64,000 nucleotides of DNA. Source: Melieria omissa. Lineage: Eukaryota; Arthropoda; Insecta; Diptera; Ulidiidae. The notes beneath the pieces are model-generated. The model made no database searches. It worked only from the letters and a program-made list of their open reading frames with translations, and was not told the origin of the DNA. The position numbers were made by a program, and so were the translations under genes. Shown here one piece after another: positions 49,198 to 60,900 of the stretch; the stretch's first letter is position 1, and every line of letters starts with the position of its first letter. Where the stretch lies: contig OZ020267.1 of NCBI GenBank assembly GCA_963971225.1, positions 97,763,648 through 97,827,647 of the forward strand. The letters are read 5' to 3'.

Positions 49198-49316
49198 ACT
49201 GGCGGCATAAACTGCACCGAAAACGCTGAAAATGATTGAAACTGAATGCAGCGAACTGCGAGGCCGATAAGAGTGAAGGCGCCATAACTGATCGTTGCCA
49301 CTGCGAGTGAAGGCCG
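49198..49316 (-). CDS. Predicted exon 2 of the small membrane protein
   Basis: The 3' edge is a GTAAGC donor directly after GCC GCC AGT (49198). Reading back, the frame gives SIIFSVFGAVYAAS and continues open upstream through LWRLHSYRPRSSLHS. Two acceptors keep the phase left by exon 1. One is at 49316, after a strong pyrimidine tract (CTCTTTGTTCGTTTGTTGC) ending GTCGAAG. The other is at 49241, after GCATTCAG. The longer form gives an 86-residue protein and the shorter a 61-residue one. A TTTTCAG at 49220-49226 looks better still as an acceptor, but it would break the phase with exon 1. Confidence 0.5.
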
Positions 49317-50069
49317 CTTCGACAAGCAACAAACGAACAAAGAGAGCCAGGCAACAGGAACTCGCGTCTGAATAGCTGCGAATGCGAAGTGTTTGATGGC
49401 AAATTTTTTTTTTAAGCCATGAACATAAAAGTGCTGAAATACACTAAAATCGCAATAAAAATGGCCAATCAAGTTAAAGTTACAACCATTTATTGTTGTT
49501 GTTGTTGGCGGTATAGTACTGTTTGCAGTTGTTTTGTGTTGGGCAACGTTTGGTGTGGATTTTTTGGCAATAGGTTTTATTTTGGAGTTTATTAAAAAGG
49601 AAAATGTAATAAAAAAGCCAAAACAGGAATTGCAGGTAGGAGCAAAATTGAAGGTGGTGGAAGAGGGAAAGTGGTGGGAAGGCAGGGGGTAGAAAGGGGA
49701 TTGGAAAGTAGAGGAGTGGAAACGTGAAACGATTCGCATGCAAATTAAATGAAAACGAGTGTAAGAATCAACGTGAGCTGCAGACTTTATGCGTTGGCCA
49801 ACGCGCCGGTAAGTATGCAAGCAAAAATATAAAATAATGAATGAACGGAAAATATGAAGAATTTGGTAGAAGTAAGGTGGAGAAAATAAGAGAGTAGAGG
49901 GTGTTGCTTGATGTAATAAAAGACAGCAAGTAAATACAAAAAATAGAATGCGAGAAGTAAAGTAAACGAGAGGAGAGAGAGTTGGCAAAGTAGAATGAGA
50001 AAAGTAAAGTAAAAAAGTAAAACGTTTTAAGAAGAATTTGGTTGAAGTAAAGAAGGGCGTGGGGTTCAG
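49317..50069. other. Intron or flanking sequence
   Basis: A long minus-strand frame (264 codons, 49194-49988) crosses this stretch, but it is in a different phase from the spliced model and is unlike any family I know. GCGCCGGTAAGTATGC at 49803-49818 is a relative of the 16-bp motif. GA-rich tracts lie at 49650-49720 and 49870-50040. Confidence 0.45.
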
Positions 50070-51655
50070 TTTAGTTCAATTCAACTCAATTCAAATCAAT
50101 TCAGTTCAATTCAACTTTGCTTTTGGATCTTGTAAATTTAATTTCATTTCAGTTCATTGATTCAATTCAATTCAATTCAATTCAATTCAATTCAATTCAA
50201 TTCAATTCAAACCAATTCAATTCAACTCAATTAAATTCAATTCACTTCAATTCAATCCAATTCAATTCAGTCACTTCAGTTCAATTTAATTCAATTCAGT
50301 TCAATTCAATTTAATTTAAATTATTTTAATTTAATTTCAGTTCCATTCAATTTATTTCAATCATTTTTATTTCATTTCAAATCAAATCAAATTAGATCAT
50401 TTCATTTAATTTGTTCAGTCCAATTCAATTAGTTTCAATTCAATTCAAATTCAAATCACTTCAATCCAATTCAATTCAATTCAAATCAGTTCAGTTCAGT
50501 TTAATTCAATTCACTTCAAATTAATTCAATTCAATTCAAATCAATTCAAATCAATTCAGTTCAATTCAATTCAATTTGATTTAAATTAATTTAATTTCAT
50601 TTCAGTTCAGCTCCATTCAATTCAATTCATTTTATGTCATTTTAAATCAAATTAAATCAAATCATTTCATTTACTTTATTCAGTTCAATTCAATTTATTT
50701 CAATTCAATTCAAATTCAAATCCAAATCAATTCAATTCAATTCAAATCAGTTCAGCTCAATTCAGTTCAACTCAATTGAGTTCAATTCAATTAAGTCAGT
50801 TCAATTCAATTCAATTCAATTCAATTCAATTCAATTCAATTCAATTCCATTCAATTCAATTCAATTCAATTCAAATCAATTCAGTTCAATTCAATTTAAA
50901 TTAATTTAATTCAATTCAATTCATTTTATGTCATTTTAAATCAAATTAAATCAAATCATTTCATTTACTTTATTCAGTTCAATTCAATTTATTTCAATTC
51001 AATTCAAATTCAAATCCAAATCAATTCAATTCAATTCAAATCAGTTCAGCTCAATTCAGTTCAATTCAATTGAGTTCAATTCAATTAAGTCAGTACAATT
51101 CAATTCAATTCAATTCAATTCAATTCAATTCAATTCAATTCCATTCAATTCAATTCAATTCAATTCAATTCAAATCAATTCAGTTCAATTCAATTTAAAT
51201 TAATTTAATTTCAGTTCAGTTCCATTCTATTCAATTCATTTCAAATCAAATCATTTCATTAAATTTATTCTGTTCAATTCAATTAATTTCAATTCAATTC
51301 AAATCAATTCAGTAGTTCAGTTCAGTTCAATTAAATTCTATTGAATTCAATTGAATTGAATTGAATTGAATTGAATTCAATTCAATTCAATTCAATTCAA
51401 TTCAATTCAATTCAATTCAATTCAATTCCATTCAATTCAATTCAATTCAATTCAATTCAATTCAATTCAATTCAATTCAATTCAATTCAATTCTATTGAA
51501 TGCAATTCAATTCAATTCAGTTCAATTCAATTCAATTCAATTCAATTCAATTCAATTCAATTCAATTCAATTCAACTCAATTCAATTCAATTCAATTCAA
51601 TTCAATTCAATTCAATTCAATCCAATTCATTTAAATTCAAATCAATTAAATTCAA
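50070..51655. repeat. Degenerate (TTCAA)n array with 294-bp higher-order copies
   Basis: A TTCAA pentamer array of about 1.6 kb. Blocks beginning TCATTTTATGTCATTTTAAA occur at 50627 and 50921, 294 bp apart, and the following 245 or so bp are nearly identical. A less similar third block lies near 50370. Block duplication has therefore acted on top of pentamer slippage. The most homogeneous part is 51365-51620. Confidence 0.95.
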
Positions 51656-53284
51656 GTAATACATAAAATTACAGTAGCATACTTTAAGGCAGCTAATCAA
51701 GCCTTTGTAGCTTAATTTGAAGCATAAAGTTTCGAACTTTTTAAATTTACAAACATGCCGGCATTCAAATTCGATTTATAATTGCAAATGAATAATGGAA
51801 AATGGAAATATCTTTTTACTGCATACTTTTGGGCGCACTAGTTATCACTGCCAGTGAAATGTAAGCACTAAATGGAAAATATTTGCAATGATTGTGAATG
51901 TTTTCAATGTGCCCAATCTAAATTACAATAGAAAATAGCTGTTGCTTTATAAAAATATAGTCTATTTGTAGGCGCATAAAAACATGTTGACACAGCAAAA
52001 AAATGAATGTAAGAAAACAAAGCGCATAAAATTCAATATATAAAATATGTAAAATTCCAAATAATTGGAATAAAAATAAAAACTTATAAATGTTTTTGCT
52101 AAATTTGCCATCCGTTGCAGCTGGTTGCCCCCGACATGGCGGGACATGCGTGGGCCATAACAGTTGGAGCGCAGAGCAGCTGCTCTTGACTGCTGCCTGT
52201 GAGTGCCTAAAAGTATGCTTTAAGCATACGTTTTTAAATTAACGTATGAGTGTGTGTGAGTGTGGAACACACATACACGCGCATAAAGTTATTAAGTGTA
52301 ATTTTCGTTCAACAAGTTTGCTTGTTTGCTCCACCACTCTGGAATCGGCATATGGTATGAAATGAAGAAAATTGTGAAATTGCAGCCAGAAGCAGAAAGT
52401 AAAAGGCAAATAAAATTGCTGGTAATTTGCATTTGTTAGCAGGCGCGCGGCAATGTACTCGAATGTGTGGATGTGTGTGTGTTTGTGTGTGTGGGTAAGT
52501 GGCGAACATATGAAGTATGCAAAAACTCAACTCAAACACTGACAACATGCAGGCGACGAGTGAACGGGGGTGTGGAATAGCGCAAAATATTCAACTCAAT
52601 TGCAAAAATTACAGCAATTTGCGTTGGCTCGGACCAAAGTGGACCCCGAGCGGCACACACTGACCTGTCACTCGGTATGATTGTGTGTGACTGCTATGTG
52701 CGATCGGGACGTAATTATTTGTACAGTTCATGCCTTTTGCAATACACTGAAAGAAAAAAATCAAAATGTCAGCCGAAAATTATAAAAAATCGCGCACCAA
52801 CGGAAACACCCAAAATCGTCACAAATTGCGTCAAGACTAGCGGAATGCCGGCGGCTGAGACGCCTGAATGCCGGCTGCGGAATGGCGAGCACATAATGAC
52901 AAATTGGCGACACAACACGACTCGTCGAGCGGCAGCAAAATGCTCAATTGAATATTTAAATTACAGACAGAAGACGAAGGAAAGGCGCAATGGAACGGAA
53001 ACAAGTGCAGTGGACAGCGAGAAAGCGCAGTCAGTCAGTCAGCGGCAAGCTCGAGTGACCGGATCGAGAGGGCGGCGCAAGTGGGGCTGCAAACTAATGA
53101 GTTACATCGTATGGGTGGAGCTGTAGACAGACGATAAAATGGCACGACAATATTTTCAGTGCGATTGGCCGCTGGACAGAGCAGTCGACCGGTGACGCAA
53201 GCCAGGCAGCCAACATGTGGCAGCAATAAAATTTATGGCAACCAGCAGTGGTCAGAAATCGCCATGTTCGCGCAGCAGACTTAC
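51656..53284. other. Intron 1 of the predicted gene; motif relatives
   Basis: Motif copies lie at 51677-51692, 51821-51836 (GCATACTTTTGGGCGC) and 52203-52218 (GTGCCTAAAAGTATGC). The last is followed at once by the inverted half TTTAAGCATACG. A plus-strand open frame at 52677-53126 is basic and low in complexity, without a recognised domain. Confidence 0.5.
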
Positions 53285-53324
53285 CAGCAGTCAGGGCAAA
53301 AATATAACTAAAATTGCCAACCAT
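53285..53324 (-). CDS. Predicted first coding exon of the small membrane protein
   Basis: ATG at 53322-53324 in the context TACCATGG starts MVGNFSYIFALTA and ends one base into a codon at a strong donor (GCTG/GTAAGT). The frame is closed by a TAA a few codons upstream. The N-terminus is hydrophobic enough for a weak signal peptide or the start of a membrane helix. The 5' boundary and promoter are not identifiable. A CGCCTAAAAG half-motif lies about 15 bases upstream of the ATG on the minus strand. Confidence 0.45.
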
Positions 53325-53889
53325 GGTAGCGTGCAACGAGGCCTTTTAGGCGCATTGCATTGAACAGCGAAAAAAACAATCAAAGTTCCAGAGGCACAGA
53401 CGAGTAATTGCTGTGTGCGAGTGTTGGCAGCTGTGCGTGAAATTCTACGCCACACTGCAACGCTTTCCATATGCAATAATTCAGTAATTGCACATAAATG
53501 CAGACTGTTGCATATTTTAAGGCGCAAATGCTAAATGATAGAAAGGAACTGGCACAGTATTATGTGAGCAGGGTTCAAGAAGTTGCGTGAATGGGAAATC
53601 ATTTTTTTTTTGTTTTCAAATCAAACACACTGACAGCAGACAGTGGAATTTAATAGTAATTGTAATGCGTGTGGGCCTAAAAATATGTCAACACTGAATG
53701 CAATGCATGTAATGAGCAGACAAAAGTCTTTTGAGAAATAATTGATGAAAATTTCCTTCGTGAGCTATGATTTTGAAATATGTAAAAAAAATAGACTAAA
53801 AGTATGCAAAGGAATATTTTCAAATGAGTTTTTTAACCCATTAGTGTCCGATTGAACACTGTTTAAGACTTTTTTCAGCGTGTTTTACC
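53325..53889. other. Upstream region of the predicted gene with motif relatives
   Basis: Motif relatives occur at 53510-53525 (GCATATTTTAAGGCGC), 53674-53687 and 53795-53807. The region may hold the promoter or 5' untranslated exon of the minus-strand gene, but no TATA box or initiator can be singled out with confidence. Confidence 0.4.
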
Positions 53890-53965
53890 AATCAGAACCA
53901 GGAATTGAACTCAGAGCCTGTGGCATGATAAGTCCGTACACTGCTTGACTGTTGAGACCAACCAA
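53890..53965 (-). mobile_element. tRNA-like fragment, possible SINE
   Basis: On the minus strand TGGTCTCAACAGTCAAGCAG (an A-box-like region) is followed about 40 bp later by AGTTCAATTCC, a good match to the Pol III B box. Between them CATGCCACAGGCTCTG resembles the anticodon-arm side of tRNA-derived SINEs. The acceptor stem cannot be folded, so it is not an intact tRNA gene. No repeat copy or poly-A tail marks the 3' end of a SINE within the window. Confidence 0.45.
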
Positions 53966-56573
53966 CAACGCAGTGATTAAGAGACTTTTCTTATCGCCTA
54001 AAAGGCTACTTACAAAAATGAAAAGCATTAACATAAATATTTAACACTTCTCTGAGCTATTTGATGATAAAATTTTTACACAACTTCTTGTACAACAAAA
54101 CTACGAAGCAAACAAGAGCACAAAAGAAATAAATTTACTGTGCTGCATAGTTTTAACTGTCAGCGCCATTGGCCAGCGACCAACACTTAGTTATCATCAA
54201 CGCAATCAGCAACATCAGCACTAACACTAGCAACAACCAGAAGTGCCATTGTTGTGTATTCAATTAAATCACACAAAGTGTTAAGCGCAACGCAATGCAA
54301 TTTAATTTTTACGATAATTTTTATTATTGCAGCAAAATGCTAAAACGCTAAATAATTTTTATAGGCCATTTTGTGCGCAGTTCAAATAACAACATAGTGA
54401 ACAATACAAACGTACGCCAACAACACAATAACAACAATAAGCCGCGACAACATAGTGTCCGACGGACAATGTCAACCAAAATAGCCGCCTTTCGGTCGGC
54501 TGTCTGTGAGTGTGTTCAGTGAGTGTGTGTGTGTGTGTTCTCTTCCCTTCAACGTAAAGCTGGACTTTTTTTTGGTAGACTGGGCCGAACGCTGTCGCGA
54601 CCAGCGAGCGCGATTTATCATTGTGTTAGGTCACATGGTGTACTTTGTTGTTTTTGTTTTTGATGTGCAGTACGTAATCATTGCTGCGAGGCTGCGAATG
54701 TATGTGTGCGTTTGTTAGTGTATGTGTGGGATTCTGGCTGTATCCATGTGTGCGGTAGTGTTTGTGCTTAGAAGCCATTAATGGTTTGTTGCTGTCATTG
54801 TTGTTATTATTATTGTTGTTGTTTTTTGTTTTGTTGTTGTATTTACAACAGAGTTTTATAGTTTATGGCTGTTGTGTTTAGCGCTGCTGTGCTCCTATAA
54901 AATTCCTCCCAAACACTCGCACAACATTACTCACACACACACACACACACATATACACAAGCTTGTACAATTTTTTGATTCTTATAAGTTGTGCATTGAA
55001 GCAAGGCGTTGCGTACGCGAGCGCCCAGCTTCTGTTGTCGTCGTAGCGCACATGAAACGCTCGTTAGCGGCACATAAAATGCACAACAACAACAACACTA
55101 CACACACACACACACACTAATGCCAAACTATATGCCATTGCTTATCGCGTAGTGGCCAAACGCGTCAGCACCAAACAAGACTTTTGACTTTCCACACAAA
55201 CACACACATGCACACACACAGACACGCTTAACAAAACGCCAAATGTTGCAGGCAACACATAGTTGCTGCTTGTTCTTTTACGAGCAGTATTTTGTTGTTG
55301 TTAGTCATGTTTGTTGCTTACAACATAAACAGCAACAGCAGCAAACAATTTTCATTTTTTTTATCACATACTTGCAGGCGCTCAACCACAAATTTTATTT
55401 TTTATTAAAAATGTTTTGAAATTATTCTTAGTCGTTTTTTTTTTGTGTGTGACTTAAGCACAAAGTGCTTAGCATGTTTGCAAGCGCGGCGTTAATGTTG
55501 TAAAAACTCTTGCGTGCAGGCGGCATAGCGCACAACAACAACAACAAAAGCTAACAAAATGGCGTAAAGTCATGCACGAAGCGGCTGCGGTGGTGTGAGG
55601 CCGCAGCAGTGAGTGAAACGCATGTTTTCAATGCTTGTTTTGCTATTATTTTATTTTATTTTTTTGGCGCTAAAGTGCACACAGCGCCTAAGTAGCGCTG
55701 TATGTGTGTGTGTGTGTGAGTGAGAGTGTAAAAAATACCAAACAGGAAATGCTCTCAGTGCCATTCGATGTTTAAGACAGCGCTTTAGGATGGAATGAGT
55801 TGCACCATTCGCACTTGAACATTTTTAGCAGACTTTTAGGCGGAAGAAGAGGCAGACGAAGTGTAATTAGTATGCAATTTGTGTAGTCAACAGTTTGAGA
55901 AGTATTGATGATTGACGATGGGCTCTAATGGTAGAGTTTCGAGCTTAGAATGAGCTGAGGAAACAGAGCTAAAAGGAGAGAGCGCGAGGGGAAATGGGTT
56001 AAAGTACTTAAGATTTTCTTTTGCATGCTTTTAGGGGCATAATGACTAAACACAGTTTACCAGAGTTAAGTTTGAGCGATATTATTTTGCAACATTAACT
56101 TGAAATTTCAATTAAAAAAAAAGAAGGAAATTGTTGAAAAGTGGAAAATGGTTGATGGAGAAAATAGGAAAAATTAAACTTAGAAGTTTTTTAGGTTTTC
56201 AATTAATATTAGTTTCTGACTGTCGCTGCCTATAGAGGTGACTTTATTTTGCGACTTGCGTATTTTTGATTTTGCGAAATTTGATATTTATCCAGAATTG
56301 AATAGAAAGTTTTGGTCGTCATTTAGTCATTGGAAAATAGATTTTATATTTTAGTACCTGTGCCCACAAATGTGACTAAATAAGTGCTGTGTTTAATGAT
56401 CAGTCGATGCCACTTCCAATCGCAATCTTTCTTTCTTCTTCTTTACTTTTGTTCTCTCCTCAATCCTTTTTTTTAATAGTTTCTGTGCACTCGATCAATT
56501 CTGAGCACTTTTGAGTACTTGAATTCAATGCTTTCATTTGAGAATTGCCAGTTTTTTAAGAATTACGAGGGTT
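53966..56573. other. Non-coding region, CA/TG- and CAA/TTG-rich
   Basis: CA/TG runs lie at 54518-54537, 54930-54950, 55100-55120, 55200-55220 and 55700-55718, and TTG runs at 54790-54840. A motif relative lies at 56023-56038 (GCATGCTTTTAGGGGC). Open frames are compositional. Confidence 0.6.
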
Positions 56574-56631
56574 GACTTTTATATTTTTTGAAAAAGGATG
56601 AAAATTAATTTTGTTATGATCAAAAATGGTT

Positions 56632-57930
56632 TTATTTCTTTTCAAGGTATTCTCCTTGAAGCTTCTGAATGCAATCAAACCAATTGTCGAAGCACTGTTT
56701 CCACACCGATTGAGACACCTCCAAAACATGGTTTTTGAATGCAACATCTTCTGGCCATGAAAATCGTTGACCACGCTATTGGTTTTTTTATGTGCGGGAA
56801 AAAAAGAAGTCATTGGGTGCTAGGTCAGAGCTGTATAGCGGATGACCCATTAAATCGATGCCTTGGTCGATCAATTAGACGGTTGTTTGAGCTGATGTGT
56901 GAGAACGTGCATTGTCCTGGTGAAGAATGCTTCGGCGTCGGCGGTTGTTTTTCCGTATTTCATTGAACCCTTCTGTCCAACAAATTGTTGTGTACCACTC
57001 AGAATTGACCGTTCTTTATTATTCTAACGGCACAGTTACCACATGGCCAGTGTTGCCGAAGAAATAGGCGACCATTTTCTTCGATATGCTGCGTGCTCGA
57101 ACAACTTTTATTGGATTTGGCTCGTCTTGGAAGACCCACGTGGTCGATTGCTTTTTTTTCGGACTCATACGCATATATCCATGATTTGTCACCTGTCACG
57201 ATCTTATAAACGTCTTTCGTATAAGTATCGCGATTGAATTTTTCCAGAATTTCTGTGCACCAATCGACGCGAGCCTTTTTTCGAGCGATTGTCAAATTAT
57301 GCGGGATCCAACGAGAACAAATCTTTCTGACAGCTAAATGTTCATGCAATATGGAATGCACGGCCGTGGAACTAATGCCCAAGGATGCCTCTATCTTGCG
57401 GTATATCACATGACGAGCTTTTATTATTAGTTCACGTCACAGCATCGTTGGTTTCTGGCACAAAGACTGATTTTGGACGACTTTCACGAAATTCGTGCTG
57501 GAACGAACGGTGACTACGCTTGGATTCGTTAACCCTTTCGGGACGGAATTATTTTTGAAATGCAAAATATTCTCAGTAGAAATGTTCTCATGCTATGCAT
57601 ATTCGGGTTCGAAAATTATATTGCATGCTCACAAATTCTTAAATCATCCTTTTATGCGGGAACACCGAAATCGAAAAAATATTTTGCGTGGGTCGTAAGA
57701 TTTGAATAATTGTTTTGAGGCGCATTAAAAACTTGCTGGGACGTATTATCCCAGTAGTCCCGAAAGGGTTAAACCAGTTATAAATTGCCTTTTGGCAATT
57801 GGTGCTTCATGACCATCATCATCATCATTGGTGCATCACAATGAAGGCGATCGAAGCACTGTTGTTGATATCATTCACTTCGGAAATCGTAAAAAATTAT
57901 TGCTCGAAAATGTTCATAAGTTAAATCCAT
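56632..57930 (-). pseudogene. Mariner transposase pseudogene
   Basis: The remnant begins MDLTYEHFRAIIFYDFRSE at 57930 and ends GEYLEKK with TAA at 56632-56634. Recognisable words in order are RKIEASLGISSTAVHSILHE, KICSRWIPHNLT, ARVDWCTEILEKFN, VTGDKSWIYAYE, WVFQDEPNP, MVAYFFGNTGHV, LHQDNARSHTSAQTT, PLYSSDLAPNDFFF and SQSVWKQCFDNW. The catalytic triad codons survive: D in TGDKSW, D in HQDNA, and D in APND, the last two separated by 34 residues (DD34D). Several frameshifts and in-frame stops, plus the inserted TTAA element, rule out function. Confidence 0.92.
57533..57768. mobile_element. 236-bp TTAA element nested in the mariner
   Basis: A perfect 12-bp inverted terminus CCCTTTCGGGAC (57533-57544) and GTCCCGAAAGGG (57757-57768) is flanked by TTAA at 57529-57532 and 57769-57772. 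TTAA duplication with CCC-starting ends matches the piggyBac superfamily. A subterminal inverted pair CTGGGA/TCCCAG lies near the right end (about 57736-57753). There is no coding capacity for a transposase, so it is a MITE mobilised in trans. It interrupts the N-terminal third of the mariner transposase and is therefore younger than the mariner insertion. Confidence 0.85.
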
Positions 57931-57960
57931 TTTTTGACCGCGATTTTTTTAAGTCAGTGT

Positions 57961-60900
57961 TAACAGCACAAATAGCAAAAATTAAAAATGAAAATTAAAA
58001 AAAAAACTTCAAATAAAATTCCCATAAATTAAAAACTCATACGAAACATATAAAATGCTTTTAATACTTTTAATAGAAACCTGAAAACATGCGAAAATAC
58101 AAATCATTCATAAAGCATTTTAATCTACAATAAATTTATTCACATTAAACAATCAAACATTGCCGTCTGCGCCCCACATGACGTATGAGCAACCTGAATG
58201 GCCCAAAAACGTAAATTTGCTTACATTAACGAAAGAAAGCGTGCACACCTGGCGCGCAGACAGCGTGCCACCACCGGCTGGTAAACGCTTTTAATGCTGC
58301 CGCATGTTTACACCACTTTCACGCCCCCTTCTCATCGACACTGCTCGCTGCTCGTAGCTGCTAATTAACTTTCCAAATGCCGCTCGGCACTCGAAAATGT
58401 GTGCTAGACATGCCAAAATGCCAAAAGAAATCGCAAAGCAACAACAACAAATACGTCAAAAATGTATTTCCATTATACAAAAGTTTGTTGTTGCTATTGT
58501 TGTACGCAATTTATTCGGTAGACTTTGCATTTTCGGTTTAATATTTATTTCGTTTGTCTGTTTGTTGCGTTGTTTTCGCATAAAATTTCGGTTTAAATAA
58601 TAAAATGTCTGTGTGTGTGAGTGTGTGCTTCTATGACGCGTGTGTATATATGTCACTGTTGGTGCATGTGTGTGTGTGTGCCGCACGTGCTGCCACACAT
58701 CAGTGCTGTGCTAAAGTGTAGAACATGAAAGCCGGCAACGATGCGCAGAGCATTGAACTCGCTGCTGCTTAACGCGTAAAACGTTCATTAGATTGCGAAG
58801 TGGGAGGGGGACGAGGCGAAAGAGCGCATCACATATGTGAGGCAATAGCTGAAAGCGTTATTGTCTGTCTGCGCGTAGGTCAGGCATACATGCTGGCACC
58901 AGCCAGCGAGCGGCTAATGTCTGCCATTTATGTGCCACCACAGCGGCCGCAATGTGGAGCGGCGCAACTTATGAATACATTTGAATTTTGTTGGATATTT
59001 GCTTTAACTGCAAAAATTGGGGCTGCCATGACGTCTCTGAATTACTTTATGTTTGTATTTTTTTAGTTTTGTTGTTGTTATCGTGAGTTGAAATAGTTTG
59101 TTAACAATAAAATATGGGTCACACACATTTGCGAACATTTACTTAAGTCATTGGAATTTTATTTTATTTCAATTTTATTCATTTGAATTGAATTTTAAAT
59201 TTAAATTTTTTAAATTCGTAACAAGAATTTTTCGTCTTTAATATTAATTTTTTATTGAACAATTTTAGTTCTAAATTTAATTTTCAAATTTATATTAAAC
59301 ATTTGTTCTAAATTTGCATTTTTAATTTTTGTTTTTCTTCTTATTTTATAATTTTTGGATTGAAATTAAATTATTTTATTTTTTACTTTCCAGTCTTTAG
59401 TCTGTATTGTTTATTTGTCTTTTCTTTTAATTTTTGTTAAACGATTTTTAATTTTGTTTTTATCATTTCAATTTTTTCGATTTATTTTCTTTTCCCTTAA
59501 TTCATTTTTTCAAGTATAGCAAAAATATTTCCTGTTTTCTTCCAATTCTATTTTTCCAATATTTTACTTCGTTTCGATTTGTGCTGTTTCACTTTTTGTG
59601 TTTTGTTATTTAAGCAAACATTCCGACTGATAAAACACAAATAAATGAATTTTTCGCAGCATTTCCGACAGGTAACAACAACCAAATGTAGTCGGCTGGG
59701 CGCTCCGACGTTCGATTCTCGACGAACGCAGCCCCAACAAAGCGCTGCTCAAGGGCCTTCAGGCAGCGCGGCCGGAAGTTGTTCGTCATGCAACACAAAC
59801 GCACACACACACATACACAAATCTGCAGTCAAAATATGGCCGCAAAACAAAGAAAAAGGAAAATATACCGAAAATCCACTTTTAGTTCGACGTTTTTTTT
59901 TTTGCACACAAAAAACGTGCAAAGGGTGGAAAGGGGCAGCGAGTCGAGTCGGTGGTGCAGAAATTCGATTGTAATTGAAGCGACTGTTGGTACCAATGCC
60001 ATTGTTGTTATTGTAATTTTCCATACTGATTGTGGCTGTTGTTGTTTTGGGTTATTGGGTGCTGTTGTTGTTATTTTTGCATTTACTCATTGATTTTGTT
60101 TTGTTATTATTTTTTGTTCCGCGTGATTTTATTATTTTGCGCGGCACGAAATAAATTGAAAACCGCTAAAAAAAAGGGTCAAAGAGCAAAAAATTTGCAA
60201 TATTTCTAGTCCAACAAAAAAAAAAAAAAACTAAAAAAGAAAACATTTCAAAACGAGGAAAAATATTGACGCTATGCGGGAAAAATATGTGAAAAATTGG
60301 TATCGATGTGATTGGCGCGGAGGAGGGAGGCGGGGGGAATTGGACGGTAGCGGTGAATGGTAGAAACCCAGACCCGAAAAGAAGGAAGGTGAGCTGGTTT
60401 GGAAGGTAGCAACAATGGTTGTTGTATATATGCTCGTTGTTGTTGTTGTTGTAATGCCGTGCCTGTCACTCCTAGTTTTGCGGCTGTTGTCTGAGACAAC
60501 AACACCCAAGGGTGCAGCGCTTGCAACACAACGACCGTTTCAGCAACAACCAGCAGAACACTATTTGGTGCAACTCCCAACAACAACAACAACAGTAATA
60601 AAGGCCTCAGCAATGCCAAAAATCGCATGCAATATTCGCGTTGAAAAAATAAATATCGCAAAGCTGATTCCATGATTCCGGAACGACAATGTGGCATGCA
60701 ACAACCAATGCTTCGTGCTGCACCTACTACCGCAATCTTCTTCTCACTCTCTCTTGTCGCTGTACTCTCTGTACGCTACGCCGTTATCCCTCAGTCTGAC
60801 TGCGTTATCCTGTGATTGTGAATTTTCAATTTTTTCCAACCAACTTTTGAAAGTTTTTTCTGGCCGATTTTCAAAATGAAATTTTCGCTGCGGCATTGAC

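Larger units (their letters stand above)
10885..53324 (-). other. Predicted split gene for a small membrane protein
   Basis: This is the span of a four-exon minus-strand model. ATG at 53322-53324 sits in a good fly context (TACCATGG). The exons end at GTAAGT (53285), GTAAGC (49198) and GTAAGT (47918), and the model stops with TAA at 10885-10887. Phases agree at every junction: 1 nt plus 2, then 0, then 2 nt plus 1. The protein is 61 residues if exon 2 starts at 49241, or 86 if it starts at 49316. It would have an N-terminal hydrophobic stretch, then SIIFSVFGAVYAAS running into LIGLIMYVYW as a membrane helix, then KC and a charged tail ending RRLHEEWLD. The long form would add a short polar segment (RSGNDQLWRLHSYRP) before that helix, which resembles a signal peptide, a small outer domain and a membrane anchor. 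I do not recognise the family. Further exons upstream, or a different acceptor, are possible. Confidence 0.55.
56576..57960 (-). mobile_element. Degenerate mariner transposon
   Basis: The downstream (minus-strand 3') edge carries CGAGGGTTGACTTTTAT just inside a TA at 56574-56575, a mariner-type terminus. The other terminus is not recognisable. The transposase remnant lies between, and a second element is nested in it. Allowing for the nested 240 bp, the coding part would be about 350 codons, the usual mariner size, so this was a near full-length copy. Confidence 0.85.

Noticed and set aside
49194..49988. Minus-strand 264-codon open frame, the longest outside simple repeats
   Set aside because: No recognisable domain, composition follows local T-rich sequence, and its phase disagrees with the spliced model that uses the same DNA near 49200-49316.
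52677..53126. Plus-strand 149-codon frame
   Set aside because: Low-complexity basic peptide with no motif and no splice or promoter context, and antisense to the predicted gene's first intron.
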